A stretch of 64,000 bases of DNA from Campylobacteraceae bacterium (GCA_012519705.1 JAAYPR010000038.1:1-64000), one strand, 5' to 3'. Counted from the stretch's first letter, positions 1 through 8,631 are shown. The notes: generated by a model from the letters alone, not told the origin. Numbers and translations: made by a program.

Positions 1-412
1 ACATATCATCAGTAAAGAACGCCCCAACTGCTTGTCTACCAACAGTTACAGTTGTTCCACCGATGTTGTATCCGAAATATGCTCTGTATAAATCGAAGTC
101 ATTACCGCCACTTCTTCCACCAGTTGAAGTACTTGTTGTTGTTGAAGTATCAGATTCATTGTATCTAATACCAACTACAGCAAAGAAGTTATCGTCGATT
201 TTAGTTTTAATGTCTAAAACACCTTTAAAATTCCACTGACCTCTAGTTGTAGTGTTTACGTTTCCATCACCCTCATCATGAGTATATCTTAATCTCGTGA
301 ATCCTGTTACATCTACATCTTTAATAGCTTCTTCTAATGGAACAGCTGAAGCTGTTGTAGCCATAACGCCTGCAGCCATAGCTGCTACTAAACTTAATTT
401 TACTAATCTCAT
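1..412 (-). CDS. porA: Major outer membrane porin (MOMP family), copy A, partial
   Basis: This is the N-terminal part (about 137 codons) of an outer membrane porin; the rest lies beyond the left window edge. It starts at the ATG ending at 412 with an AAGGAG ribosome site just upstream. A signal peptide (MRLVKLSLVAAMAAG...) is followed by the mature start PLEEAIKDVDV, which is the hallmark start of Campylobacter MOMP proteins. The protein is nearly identical to the same part of the next gene (1502-2746), including a Thr/Ser-rich segment around residues 89-98. The family forms trimeric beta-barrel channels for small solutes. Family assignment is strong; substrate preference cannot be read. Confidence 0.85.
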   Translation of the reverse strand, partial: MRLVKLSLVAAMAAGVMATTASAVPLEEAIKDVDVTGFTRLRYTHDEGDGNVNTTTRGQWNFKGVLDIKTKIDDNFFAVVGIRYNESDTSTTTSTSTGGRSGGNDFDLYRAYFGYNIGGTTVTVGRQAVGAFFTDDM

Positions 413-447
413 TTTAGAACTCCTTGTTAAAATTAATAAGATTGCTG

Positions 448-460
448 TAATCTTAGCATA
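448..460 (-). promoter_or_regulatory. Candidate promoter of porin copy A
   Basis: On the minus strand TATGCTAAGAT gives an extended -10 element (TGC-TAAGAT), with the hexamer at 450-455, about 38 bases before the porin ATG. The corresponding place upstream of copy B has diverged (TGCTACTAT), so the two porins may not be expressed equally. No good -35 is visible, which is normal for Campylobacter sigma-70 promoters. Confidence 0.45.
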
Positions 461-560
461 AAAAACTAGAGTTTATGCTTAAATAAATCTGAAATTTACC
501 GGATTATTGCCAAAATGTTGCCAAATATTTACCAAAAAGGTAGTTTTTGAAAGAATTTGA

Positions 561-628
561 GTAAAAGCTAGAGAGGTTTTACCCTCTCTGTAGCTGAAAG
601 GAAGTTCTAATACTTAATATTAATTTGC
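561..628 (-). ncRNA. Candidate small RNA upstream of porin copy A
   Basis: On the minus strand a perfect TATAAT (635-640) precedes about 68 bases ending in a hairpin (arms AGAGAGG / CCTCTCT inside flanking AGCT...AGCT, 567-595) followed by TTTTAC. No ORF is visible. The single-stranded part contains CTTCCTTTCA (595-604), complementary to Shine-Dalgarno sequences. The same block with its -10 box and hairpin is kept at 2893-2961 although flanking bases have changed. Promoter, unstructured seed and terminator hairpin together suggest a trans-acting sRNA. Transcription start is inferred from the -10 position. Confidence 0.5.
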
Positions 629-764
629 AAGATGATTATATACTTTATAGGTAAATGGTTGGAAATGATTTTGTGTTTTGAATTTAAGAGTTTTTATTTT
701 GTGAATTTATAGATAAGAATTTATTAAAGTAGAAATCTTATAAATTTATCAAGCCTTTATTTGA

Positions 765-1354
765 TGGATTGCTTCGTCGCTTGCTCCTCGCAATGACGAC
801 TCTGGGAGCTTTAGTGTTGTTTTGCTTTTTAAATGACGACTCTAGAAGATTAAATTTTTTTCATTTGTAGAAAAAGTTATATTCCTGTATAAAATCTTAA
901 TTCTCTTGTAAATTTTATCTACCAACATCGTCATTGCGAGATTTACGCAGTAAATTGTGGCAATCCATTTGGATAAAGATTTTGTTAGAATTAAGGTGTT
1001 TTATTGTTAAGCTTTTAGAGTTAAAATTCTAGTCAAATTTAAAGGTTTTTCTTTTTGAATTATTTTATAAAATCTATCAAGCTTTTATTTGATGGATTGT
1101 CACGCTTGCTAACGCAAGCTCGCAATGGCGACTATGGTGGTTTTGGTGGATTTAAGTTTTAAGATTTGTTTTAATAAATTTGGCTCTTAATCAAATTCTA
1201 GTTTAAGGTCTAGATTGCTTCGTTTGTTTTACAAACTCGCAATGACGGCGTAGAGAGTGTGGATTGGCACGGCGACTCCATCGCCTTACAATGGCGACTC
1301 TGGGAATTTTAAGAACAAGATTACCACGCCGGACTTCGTCCGTCTCGTAATGAC
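765..1354. repeat. Cluster of GATTGC...GCAATGAC hairpin repeats in a 1.1 kb gene-free stretch
   Basis: The stretch 413-1501 has no credible gene. It holds six copies of a 36-40 base imperfect palindrome, at about 765-800, 929-967 (inverted), 1093-1131, 1212-1250, 1261-1298 and 1319-1354. Each begins GGATTG or AGATTG and ends CGCAATGACG or a near variant. The outer arms ATTGC/GCAAT are constant, while the inner stem differs between copies (for example CTTGC..GCAAG, GGAC..GTCC). The pattern is that of a REP/MITE-like non-autonomous element; no transposase is nearby. Confidence 0.8.
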
Positions 1355-1501
1355 ATGTAGAGAGTGATTTATTTACTTTTCCCACCACAATAACGGGTAA
1401 GATATAAATTTTAAAAGCTATTTCATTTTTTTAGCGATGACAAATATAGTATAAAATAAAAAGGTGTAGCCTAAGCCACACCTTTTAACGAAGAAATAAC
1501 C

Positions 1502-2746
1502 TTAGAAGCTATATTTTGCTTCAAATCTAACTCTTTCGTTTTCGTAGCCTCTGTTGGCCACTCTGTTGTAGCCATCATCTTCAACCCATGAATACCATGT
1601 TTTAAAAGTTAGGTTTTTGTTGTGTTTATAAGTGACTCTAGCGACAACTTCTTGCATATCAAAGTCTTCATTGCCAGCACCCAAATCATAAGTTCTCTCA
1701 CCACTCACATAGTCGACGCCAAATGTCCAGCCCGTATCAGGGATGGTATAAGCTGCCGCTACAAACCATGCCCAGTTCTCACCTCTGTAAAGTGAGTAGT
1801 CAAGCAGTTCTTCGCCTGGGCTTATAAATTTACCTTGATCTTCAAAAGAAGTCACAGATAGGTTGTCTGTATCGGTTGAGAAGTTTAGATAACCAGCTGA
1901 GAAGTCAAAACCAAAAGCACTTGTTGAAGCCTTGATAGCGTAGAAGTCTGAGTCGTCTGCTGCGTTGCCTGTGCCTTCTTTAAAGCTATTTTTTAAATCA
2001 GCAAACGCATACTGACCCATTAACCCCACTGACCACTCATCAGTGATATCAAAGCTTGTTGCCAACTCAGTAACAAATAGAGCACCAACATCTTCTAGTA
2101 TAGAGTACCATAGTTGGAAGCTCACTGGGTCGTAGTTGCCTAGAGCTGCGACACCGTAAAGGTTGTGGTCTGTAACAAGTTTGCCATTTACTCTATCAAC
2201 AACCCCGCCCCTTATACCATCGCCGTTTAAATCAAGTCCACCTATATCGCCATCATCTTCAAAAACATCAAACCAAACAGCTGCCAAAACTAAGCCTTCA
2301 ATGTCTGTGTTTACAACCGCGATACCATCACCATACATATCATCGGTGAAGAACGCTCCAACCTCTTGTCTACCAACAGTTATAGTTGTTCCGCCAACGT
2401 TATATCCAAAATATGCTCTGTATAAATCGAAGTCATTACCGCCAGTTCTTCCACCAGTTGAAGTACTTGTTGTTGTTGAAGTATCAGATTCATTATATCT
2501 AATACCAACTACAGCAAAGAAGTTATCATCTATTTTGGTTTTGATATTTAGCTCACCTTTAAAGTTCCATTTGCCTTCACTTTTGTTGTTGACTTTGCCA
2601 CCCTCTTCATCGTGAGTGTATCTCAGCCTTGTAAAACCTGTCACATCTACATCTTTAATAAGCTCTTCAAGCGGGGCTGCTAAAGACGCCGTAGTCATAA
2701 TGCCTGTAGCCATAACTGCTACTAAACTTAGTTTTGCCAAACTCAT
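1502..2746 (-). CDS. porA: Major outer membrane porin (MOMP family), copy B
   Basis: This is a full-length 414-residue outer membrane porin. The ATG ending at 2746 was chosen over an upstream in-frame start because GGAG lies a few bases before it and a clean signal peptide (MSLAKLSLVAVMATG...) follows. The mature protein begins PLEELIKDVDVTG, is rich in alternating beta-strand residues and ends in an aromatic residue (KYSF), as expected for barrel insertion. Features such as DIEGLVLAA, NLYGVAALG and the C-terminal EVVARVTYKHN follow the Campylobacter MOMP pattern. Copy A lies downstream on the same strand, so these are tandem paralogues, useful for antigenic or permeability variation (inference). 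Confidence 0.88.
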   Translation of the reverse strand: MSLAKLSLVAVMATGIMTTASLAAPLEELIKDVDVTGFTRLRYTHDEEGGKVNNKSEGKWNFKGELNIKTKIDDNFFAVVGIRYNESDTSTTTSTSTGGRTGGNDFDLYRAYFGYNVGGTTITVGRQEVGAFFTDDMYGDGIAVVNTDIEGLVLAAVWFDVFEDDGDIGGLDLNGDGIRGGVVDRVNGKLVTDHNLYGVAALGNYDPVSFQLWYSILEDVGALFVTELATSFDITDEWSVGLMGQYAFADLKNSFKEGTGNAADDSDFYAIKASTSAFGFDFSAGYLNFSTDTDNLSVTSFEDQGKFISPGEELLDYSLYRGENWAWFVAAAYTIPDTGWTFGVDYVSGERTYDLGAGNEDFDMQEVVARVTYKHNKNLTFKTWYSWVEDDGYNRVANRGYENERVRFEAKYSF

Positions 2747-3099
2747 TTTATACTCCATGTTAAATTTAATAAGATTGGTAAAATAGTAGCACAAAAATTT
2801 TCAACCTTTCTATAATGAAAGTTTAAAAGTTACTAAATTGTAACTAAAATGATGCCGAATGTTTACTAAAAAGATAGTTTTGTAAGAATTTAAGAAAAAG
2901 CTAGAGAGGTTTTACCCTCTCTATAGCTGAAAGGAAGTTCTAATACTTAATATTAATTTGCAGGATAATTATATACCTTGTAGGTAAATGGTTGGAAATG
3001 GTTTTGGGTTTTGAATTTAATGATTTTTTCTTTTCTGAATTTATAGATAAGAATTTATTAAAGTAGAAATCTTATAAATTTATCAAGCTTTCATTTGAT
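2747..3099. repeat. Second copy of the porin upstream segment (tandem duplication arm)
   Basis: This stretch is an imperfect copy of 413-764, most clearly from the AGCTAGAGAGG hairpin (2899) to the GGATTGCTTC repeat (3100). The period between the two porin ATGs is 2,334 bases. The duplication therefore includes the porin gene and about 350 bases upstream, and its outer edge coincides with a hairpin repeat at 765 and 3100. The conserved parts are the hairpin, the CTTCCTTTCA segment and TATAAT; intervening bases differ, so the duplication is not recent. Confidence 0.75.
2893..2961 (-). ncRNA. Candidate small RNA upstream of porin copy B
   Basis: This is the duplicate of the 561-628 element. 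TATAAT at 2968-2973 on the minus strand is followed by the same AATTAATATTAAGTATTAG segment, the CTTCCTTTCA seed and a hairpin at 2899-2928 with a TTTTTC tail. Two loop-proximal bases differ from copy A, but the stem is intact. Conservation of promoter, seed and terminator over duplicated, otherwise drifting DNA supports a functional RNA. Confidence 0.5.
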
Positions 3100-3246
3100 G
3101 GATTGCTTCAGCCTAAAGGCTTCACAATGACGACTCTATGAAAATTTTAAGAACTAGATTGCCACGATTTACTTCGTAAATCTCGCAATGACGGCGTGGA
3201 AAGTATGGATTGCAACGCCGGACTTCGTCCAACTCGCAATGACGAG
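3100..3246. repeat. Three hairpin repeats downstream of the lipoprotein gene
   Basis: Copies at 3100-3134, 3156-3196 and 3207-3246 follow one another with 10-20 bases between. Inner stems differ: AGCC..GGCT, GATTTAC-TTC-GTAAATC and GGAC-TTC-GTCC. The remaining bases to 3392 carry no gene; an apparent small ORF here is made of repeat sequence. Confidence 0.8.
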
Positions 3247-3392
3247 TGGAGAGTGAATATAAAAGCTAATTTTACTAAAAATAGCTCTAAGATTTAAAGA
3301 AATAGATTGTTTCAACATGTGGCTTTGCGATGGCGTATGGAGAGTGTGGTACTTCGTCACTATACTTTAACAGTGACGAAAAAGAGTATGTT

Positions 3393-3740
3393 TTAAAAGT
3401 TTATCTTAGTATTTTGCGGAACTGGGACAAGTGACTTTGACTTTCTGGATTTATCCGCTGGAGCTGCTCCATAGTCAACTATAGGTCTAAAAGAGACTAT
3501 ATAGTTATCTTTTAGAGTTATCATCGCTGGTCTTGATGAGTAAGCTATATATGAGTTTGCTTGATACGGCACACCTGAAGAGATGAAGCTACAGATATAC
3601 TCACTTCCACTTGGCTTACATGCAATGCTGTTAGCCTTTAAGATTTGACTTTCGTCTTTTTTTGGCTTTACTGAGCTTGGGTTTGTCGTCACACAGCCTG
3701 TTAAAAAAAGTGCTGTTATAAAAACAGTTAGTTTTTTCAT
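3393..3740 (-). CDS. Small predicted lipoprotein, function unknown
   Basis: This is a 115-residue protein with a lipoprotein signal peptide: a short hydrophobic stretch ends in the lipobox LTGC with Cys16 as the predicted lipidated residue. A Thr/Ser/Lys-rich linker follows. The mature domain has two further cysteines (in ACKPSG and YICSF) that could form a disulfide, and the tail is basic. I do not recognise the family. It stands alone between repeat clusters, about 480 bases downstream of a DUF2130 gene on the same strand. Envelope anchoring is the only inference that can be made. Confidence 0.65.
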   Translation of the reverse strand: MKKLTVFITALFLTGCVTTNPSSVKPKKDESQILKANSIACKPSGSEYICSFISSGVPYQANSYIAYSSRPAMITLKDNYIVSFRPIVDYGAAPADKSRKSKSLVPVPQNTKINF

Positions 3741-3917
3741 AAATATCCTTTTTTTTATTTTTACTTACATTAATATAGAGCTAAAATTTTATAAGCTAAG
3801 TTTGATAAATTTAACACTTGTCAAGTTTATACTATTTTTTTAAACTATTTTTCTTTATATGAATAAATTTTAAAAAACAAGTTTACTAATAAATCTCTTT
3901 TTTGAAATTAAAAAACT

Positions 3918-4183
3918 AGATTGCCACGATGGACTTCGTCCATCTCGCAATGACAGTGGAGAGAAATTTGCTGAATTTAACTCTAAAATTTTAAGAGCTG
4001 GATTGCTTCAGCCTAAAGGCTTCGCAATGACGGGTAGAAAGTGTTTTAAAAGCAAATTTACTAAAAGTCACTTTTAAATTTAACACCTAAATTGCCGCAT
4101 CGCTTCGTTCCTCTCAATGACGTGAAAAAGTGGCTTTGTTTGATATGTTGCCACGATTTTCTAACGAAAATTTTCGCAATGAC
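3918..4183. repeat. Four hairpin repeats between the lipoprotein and DUF2130 genes
   Basis: The gene-free stretch 3741-4221 holds copies at 3918-3956, 4000-4033, 4090-4124 and 4147-4183. The first has the clean stem GATGGAC-TTC-GTCCATC. The copies sit in a longer conserved setting: AAAATTTTAAGAGCTG before, and a GGAGAG- or GGTAGAAAGTG-like sequence after, followed by TTTTAAAAGC. The full repeat unit is therefore nearer 100 bases than 38. Confidence 0.8.
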
Positions 4184-4221
4184 TGTAAAATGTAAATTTT
4201 ACAAAGTTAAAGTATTTTTAA

Positions 4222-5472
4222 CTAATCCTCTTCCCCATCACTAAACGGAAGTTCTAGAATTTCTATCGCTTCTATCTCATTTCCAGCTATGGTTTTTATA
4301 GATGAGTGCATCTCTATGGCACTATCCCTTGCTTTTTCTATAAGTTTTTCACGCTCTTTCCAAATCCTTTTCATAGAGTTTTGCTCTCTTATTAGGTTTT
4401 GCTGCATCGCTGTAAAGCTATCGACGATGGCTAAAACTTGCATTTTAAACTCATTTGACGTTAGATAGTTGTAGAGTAAATCCATCTTTGAGCCTCGGTT
4501 TTGATTAGCTTTATTTACGTAAGCTAAGTCTATAAGTCCTTGTCTAAGAACCGCACAAAGCCCCTTAAACTCTTCAAAGCTACAAACCCAAACGCCATTT
4601 ATTAGCCCTATCCTATCAAGCTCTTTTGGCATAGTTTGAGTAACGATAACGCCTACATTTGCCCCACACTCTCTCATATCTACTTTTAGTTTTTCTATCC
4701 ATTCATTGCTAAAAGCTTTGGTTCGTTTACTTTCATAGAGAATTTTCCCGCAGTTAAAAAGCTCTTTTTCATTTATAGTTTGGATAGTATCAGCACCATT
4801 TACGCCTTTTTTAACCTCATCTATATCATCAAGCGGGAAATTTGTTTTTAAATACTCTTCGATTGCAAGCTCTTGAATCTCACCTTGAAGTTGCTGGGAT
4901 GAAATTTCACTTTTTCTTTTAAGCTCATCAATTTGTTTGATTAAGTTTTCTCTCTCAACGCTAAATTGCTTAAATTTCAGCTCATTTTCTTCGTGAATTT
5001 GCTTTGAGATTTTATCTCTTTCGCTTTGCAAGGTTTCATTTATAAGCTTTTGAGTTTTTAGGCTATACTCCGCTTCCATCTCTGCCATTTTTCTCTTTAA
5101 GGCTTCATGCTCGGCACTTTGTTTGTTAAACTCATTTATTTTTTGTGATTTTTCTACTAGTTCGCTCTCTAGAGCTTTTAGTTTGGCTAAATTTTCACTC
5201 TCAAATTTAGCTTTTATAGAGTTTTCTAAACTCTCTTTTTCTTTAGCTAGGGCTAAATTTAACTGCTCTTTTAACGCCTCGTCAAATTTAGCCTTTTGTT
5301 TTTCAAGTTCTTGAAGAGAGTTTTTATACTCTCTTTCTTCTTTGGCTCTTTTTTCTTCAAACTCTTTTTTTAAAGCTAGGAATTTAGAGTTATATTCAGC
5401 TCTTAGCTCTTTATCTTGAAGCTTGCCGATGTCAATTTGCGAGTTACAATTTGGACATTTTATAAGGCTCAT
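4222..5472 (-). CDS. DUF2130 coiled-coil protein
   Basis: This 416-residue cytoplasmic protein begins with a short zinc-ribbon-like segment (CPNCNSQ, residues 6-12). A long charged coiled coil runs from about residue 20 to 200, and the DUF2130 domain follows (EYLKTNFPLDDIDEVKKGVNGAD... NEWIEKLKVDMRECGANVGVIVTQTMP). The acidic C-terminus ends DGEED. Proteins of this family are widespread but uncharacterised; the C-terminal fold has been likened to nucleases, which I cannot confirm here. It is separated from putP by 5 bases on the same strand and may be co-transcribed with it. Confidence 0.8.
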   Translation of the reverse strand: MSLIKCPNCNSQIDIGKLQDKELRAEYNSKFLALKKEFEEKRAKEEREYKNSLQELEKQKAKFDEALKEQLNLALAKEKESLENSIKAKFESENLAKLKALESELVEKSQKINEFNKQSAEHEALKRKMAEMEAEYSLKTQKLINETLQSERDKISKQIHEENELKFKQFSVERENLIKQIDELKRKSEISSQQLQGEIQELAIEEYLKTNFPLDDIDEVKKGVNGADTIQTINEKELFNCGKILYESKRTKAFSNEWIEKLKVDMRECGANVGVIVTQTMPKELDRIGLINGVWVCSFEEFKGLCAVLRQGLIDLAYVNKANQNRGSKMDLLYNYLTSNEFKMQVLAIVDSFTAMQQNLIREQNSMKRIWKEREKLIEKARDSAIEMHSSIKTIAGNEIEAIEILELPFSDGEED

Positions 5473-5477
5473 CTATT

Positions 5478-6971
5478 TTAGACCCTAGCGATGTCTTGCA
5501 TTTGTTTAAACTCTTCATTTACCACATCGTCTGACATTTTGCCTAGTAAATGACTGTATTTATTAGTAAGCATTATGACTAAACACGAAACCGCAAACCC
5601 TGGAAGAAGCTCATAAACCACGCCTGTTAAGTCAAAAATTATCCAAAGCATTACAGTTGCACCGCCACTTATCATGCCAAGAAGTGCTGAGAGGGCTGTC
5701 ATTTTGTTTGAGTATAAGCTAAAAAGTAACACCGCTCCAAAACTAGCACCAAACCCAGCCCAAGCATTTCCAACTACATTTAGAACCGTATCGCCTGACA
5801 TAAAAGCTAAAAATGTAGCAAATATAGCGATGATTACAACTGAGATTCTACTTATCCAAGTTGCAAATTTAGGGCTCACATCCTTTTGATAAAATGCAAA
5901 AATAAAGTCTTTTGTAACTGAACTTGCTGTAACTAAAAGCTGACTTGACATCGTGCTCATGATAGCGGCTAATACTGCTGAGATGATGATGCCTACGACA
6001 AATGAAGGAAACAGAGTCTTTCCAAGCTCTAAAAACACCGTCTCAGCGTCTTTTAAAGGCATACCTTGTTGATGAAAATAAACATAGCCGATAAGTCCGC
6101 TTAAAATCGCTCCGATTAGACCCAACGCCATCCAAGAAATTCCTATAGTTCTTGCCTCTTTTAGCTCTCTTGAGTCTCTTATCGCCATAAATCTAACGAT
6201 GATATGAGGCTGTCCAAAATACCCAAGCCCCCAAGCAAGAAGTCCCAAAATCCCTAAAAAGCTCTGTCCATAAAAGATATTTAGATGCTCTTTGCCATTT
6301 TCAGAACTAATTCTACTAAGTTCAGCAAAAAATGTAGTTCCTTCTAAATCTAGTGCAAAATACGCAACGATAGGAATTGTCACTAAAACTAAAAACATCA
6401 AAGCACCTTGGAAAGCATCCGTTATACAAACAGCTCTAAACCCACCAAAGAATGTATAAAAAACAACTATAAGCGTAGTAAAAAACGCTCCAAAAGCAAA
6501 GGAAGTGCCAAAAAAACTCTCAAAAGTTTTACCACCTGCGATTATTCCACTACTTACATAAAGCGTGTAAAACACTAAGATTATAAGCCCTGAGACTATC
6601 CTTAAAGCCTTTGTTTTATCATGAAAACGGTTTTCTAAAAAGTCTGGAATCGTAACGCTGTTGTTTGCAACTTCTGTATAAACTCTAAGTCTTTTTGCTA
6701 GGAATTTATAGTTGCACCACGCCCCTACTGTAAGCCCGATAGCTATCCAGATATTGCAAATTCCTGTAAAATACAATGCCCCTGGAAGCCCGAGTAACAT
6801 CCATCCGCTCATATCAGAAGCCCCAGCACTTAGAGCTGTGACAACTGGTCCAAGGCTTCTGTTATCAAGCAGATACTCATCTAAGTTTGCATTTTTGTTA
6901 TAAGAGTATTTTCCTATCAAAAGAAGTATTAAAAAATAAAGCCCGATGGCTAAATACGCACTAAAAGACAT
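5478..6971 (-). CDS. putP: Sodium/proline symporter
   Basis: This 497-residue inner-membrane sodium:solute symporter imports L-proline with Na+. About 12-13 hydrophobic helices follow the SSS-family layout. The GASDMSGWMLLGLPGALY segment (about residues 50-70) is the PutP Na+/proline site region, and GFGASFGAVLLFSLY lies near residue 400. The ATG ending at 6971 was chosen because GGGGGAA lies 5-6 bases upstream; the longer frame would start at TTG. Proline is a common carbon source in Campylobacter, which fits the amino acid transporter next door, transcribed divergently. Confidence 0.9.
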   Translation of the reverse strand: MSFSAYLAIGLYFLILLLIGKYSYNKNANLDEYLLDNRSLGPVVTALSAGASDMSGWMLLGLPGALYFTGICNIWIAIGLTVGAWCNYKFLAKRLRVYTEVANNSVTIPDFLENRFHDKTKALRIVSGLIILVFYTLYVSSGIIAGGKTFESFFGTSFAFGAFFTTLIVVFYTFFGGFRAVCITDAFQGALMFLVLVTIPIVAYFALDLEGTTFFAELSRISSENGKEHLNIFYGQSFLGILGLLAWGLGYFGQPHIIVRFMAIRDSRELKEARTIGISWMALGLIGAILSGLIGYVYFHQQGMPLKDAETVFLELGKTLFPSFVVGIIISAVLAAIMSTMSSQLLVTASSVTKDFIFAFYQKDVSPKFATWISRISVVIIAIFATFLAFMSGDTVLNVVGNAWAGFGASFGAVLLFSLYSNKMTALSALLGMISGGATVMLWIIFDLTGVVYELLPGFAVSCLVIMLTNKYSHLLGKMSDDVVNEEFKQMQDIARV

Positions 6972-7128
6972 AATTTCCCCCAAAATTTAAAACTAAAATT
7001 AAATTTTGAATTTTAACTAAAATTTAATAAAAATTTGCTTTTTACTCAAAAGTTTAAGAAATTTAAGCGAAGTGATATTAAAATTTTTGTATTCTTTTAC
7101 TTTAGTTTTAAGTTTGAAAAGGTTGCTT

Positions 7129-7839
7129 TTGAAAAAGGAAAATTTACTCAAAATTCTGTTTTTTGTAGCTCTAGTTGGAGTTGCGGTTTATTTCACTTAC
7201 CCAAAAGAGTTAAGCGAAGCTCAAAAAATGGCTTATATAACAAGCTATGGCACAACTTTATCTCTAACGGTTGGCGGTATCGCTATAGGTGTTGTTCTTG
7301 GTTTTATCATAGCGTTTGTTAGGTTTTTAAACATAAGACCGATAAATTTTGTTATAGATGAGTACATTGACATCATCCGCGGAACTCCTGTTTTGATTCA
7401 ACTTATGGTTTTTGCATTTATCGTTTTTGCAACTATGTCAAACAGCCTGTATGCCGCTATCATCGCACTTGGGCTAAATAGCTCTGCTTACGTGGCTGAA
7501 ATAGTTCGCTCAGGTATAAACTCGGTTGATAAAGGGCAGATGGAAGCAGCAAGGGCGATGGGGCTAACCTACTCTCAGTCTATGAAAGAGGTAGTTTTCC
7601 CACAAGCTATAAAAAACATAGTTCCAGCTTTGGCAAATGAGTTTATAAGTCTCTTTAAAGAAACATCTGTTGTTGGGATGATAGGGATATTTGACCTGAC
7701 AATGTTCTCTCAAAGCTTACAAGCTACGCTCTTTACAGCAAAACCGATACTTTTTGCGGCAGTTATTTACTATGTGAGCGTTAAGTTTTTCTCACTTTTA
7801 GTAAAAATTTTAGAATCAAGGCTAAATAGAAATGATTAA
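7129..7839 (+). CDS. Polar amino acid ABC transporter, permease
   Basis: This is a HisM/GlnP-type permease of about 236 residues. The start is taken as TTG at 7129, with AAAAGG six bases upstream; a GTG at 7072 in the same frame would add a basic stretch with no good ribosome site. Five to six membrane helices are visible. The EAA loop (EAARAMGLTYSQSMKEVVFPQAIKNIVPA, about residues 135-165) that docks on the ATPase is intact. It overlaps the ATPase gene by 8 bases and heads a four-gene uptake operon. Confidence 0.88.
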   Translation: MKKENLLKILFFVALVGVAVYFTYPKELSEAQKMAYITSYGTTLSLTVGGIAIGVVLGFIIAFVRFLNIRPINFVIDEYIDIIRGTPVLIQLMVFAFIVFATMSNSLYAAIIALGLNSSAYVAEIVRSGINSVDKGQMEAARAMGLTYSQSMKEVVFPQAIKNIVPALANEFISLFKETSVVGMIGIFDLTMFSQSLQATLFTAKPILFAAVIYYVSVKFFSLLVKILESRLNRND

Positions 7840-8560
7840 AGTTAGAAATTTATATAAAAAATATGGTGATTTATCGGTTTTAAAAGACATCAGCGTTGAT
7901 GTTAATAAAGGCGAAGTTATCGCGATAATTGGCCCAAGTGGCGGTGGAAAAAGCACATTTTTAAGATGCCTAAATTTACTAGAAACTCCAACAAGTGGGC
8001 AGATTTTTATAAAAGGGCAAAATATCTTAGATAAAAACTCAGATATTAATAAAATTCGCCAAAAAGTTAGCATGGTTTTTCAGCATTTTAATCTTTTTGC
8101 TAATAAAAATGTTTTAGAAAACCTAACTCTTGCACCGATAAAATCAGGACTTTACACTGAAGAAGAGGCAGTTAAAAAAGCTTATGAGCTTTTAGAAAAA
8201 GTAGGTCTTAGAGACAAGGCAGAGGCCTACCCTCACAAACTAAGTGGCGGGCAAAAACAAAGAGTTGCCATAGCTAGAAGCCTAGCGATGAACCCAGACA
8301 TTATTTTATTTGACGAGCCAACCTCAGCACTTGATCCTGAGATGGTAGGTGAAGTTCTATCCATCATGAAAGATGTAGCAAAAGAAGGACTTACGATGTT
8401 AGTTGTAACTCATGAGATGGGATTTGCTAGAAATGTGGCTGATAGGGTGTTTTTCATAGATGGCGGGAAAATAACTGTTGACAAAGCTCCAAGTGAGTTT
8501 TTCACAAACCCTGAAAATGCAAGACTTGAAGAGTTTTTAAACAAGGTTTTAAACCACTAA
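7832..8560 (+). CDS. Polar amino acid ABC transporter, ATP-binding protein
   Basis: This is a 242-residue ATPase of the GlnQ/HisP family. The Walker A motif GPSGGGKS is at residues 34-41, the signature is LSGGQKQR and the Walker B is IILFDEPTSALDPEMV, followed by the switch histidine in VVTHEM. The start overlaps the permease gene, indicating translational coupling. It energises import of a polar amino acid; the exact substrate depends on the two binding proteins encoded next. Confidence 0.92.
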   Translation: MIKVRNLYKKYGDLSVLKDISVDVNKGEVIAIIGPSGGGKSTFLRCLNLLETPTSGQIFIKGQNILDKNSDINKIRQKVSMVFQHFNLFANKNVLENLTLAPIKSGLYTEEEAVKKAYELLEKVGLRDKAEAYPHKLSGGQKQRVAIARSLAMNPDIILFDEPTSALDPEMVGEVLSIMKDVAKEGLTMLVVTHEMGFARNVADRVFFIDGGKITVDKAPSEFFTNPENARLEEFLNKVLNH

Positions 8561-8631
8561 ATTTAGCGTTATCTAAATTTAGAAAATTTTATGATAGAAT
8601 ACAAGCTTAATTTTAATTTATGGAGAGTAGA
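8557..8631 (+). promoter_or_regulatory. Intercistronic hairpin and internal promoter before the binding-protein genes
   Basis: A hairpin with arms CTAAATTTA / TAAATTTAG (8557-8582) overlaps the ATPase stop codon. It is followed by a -10-like TAGAAT (8595-8600) and a GGAG ribosome site (8622-8625). This arrangement would let the periplasmic binding proteins be made in excess of the membrane components, as is usual for ABC importers. Confidence 0.4.

Noticed and set aside
1203-1388. Small minus-strand reading frame in the gene-free stretch
   Set aside because: It is made almost wholly of the GATTGC hairpin repeats and has no ribosome site or protein-like composition.
2163-2615. 150-codon plus-strand frame opposite the porin gene
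   Set aside because: It is the antisense shadow of the Thr/Ser-rich porin sequence (Ser/Pro-rich low-complexity product).
3169-3360. Another small reading frame downstream of the porins
   Set aside because: It again runs through three repeat copies; translated repeats, not a gene.
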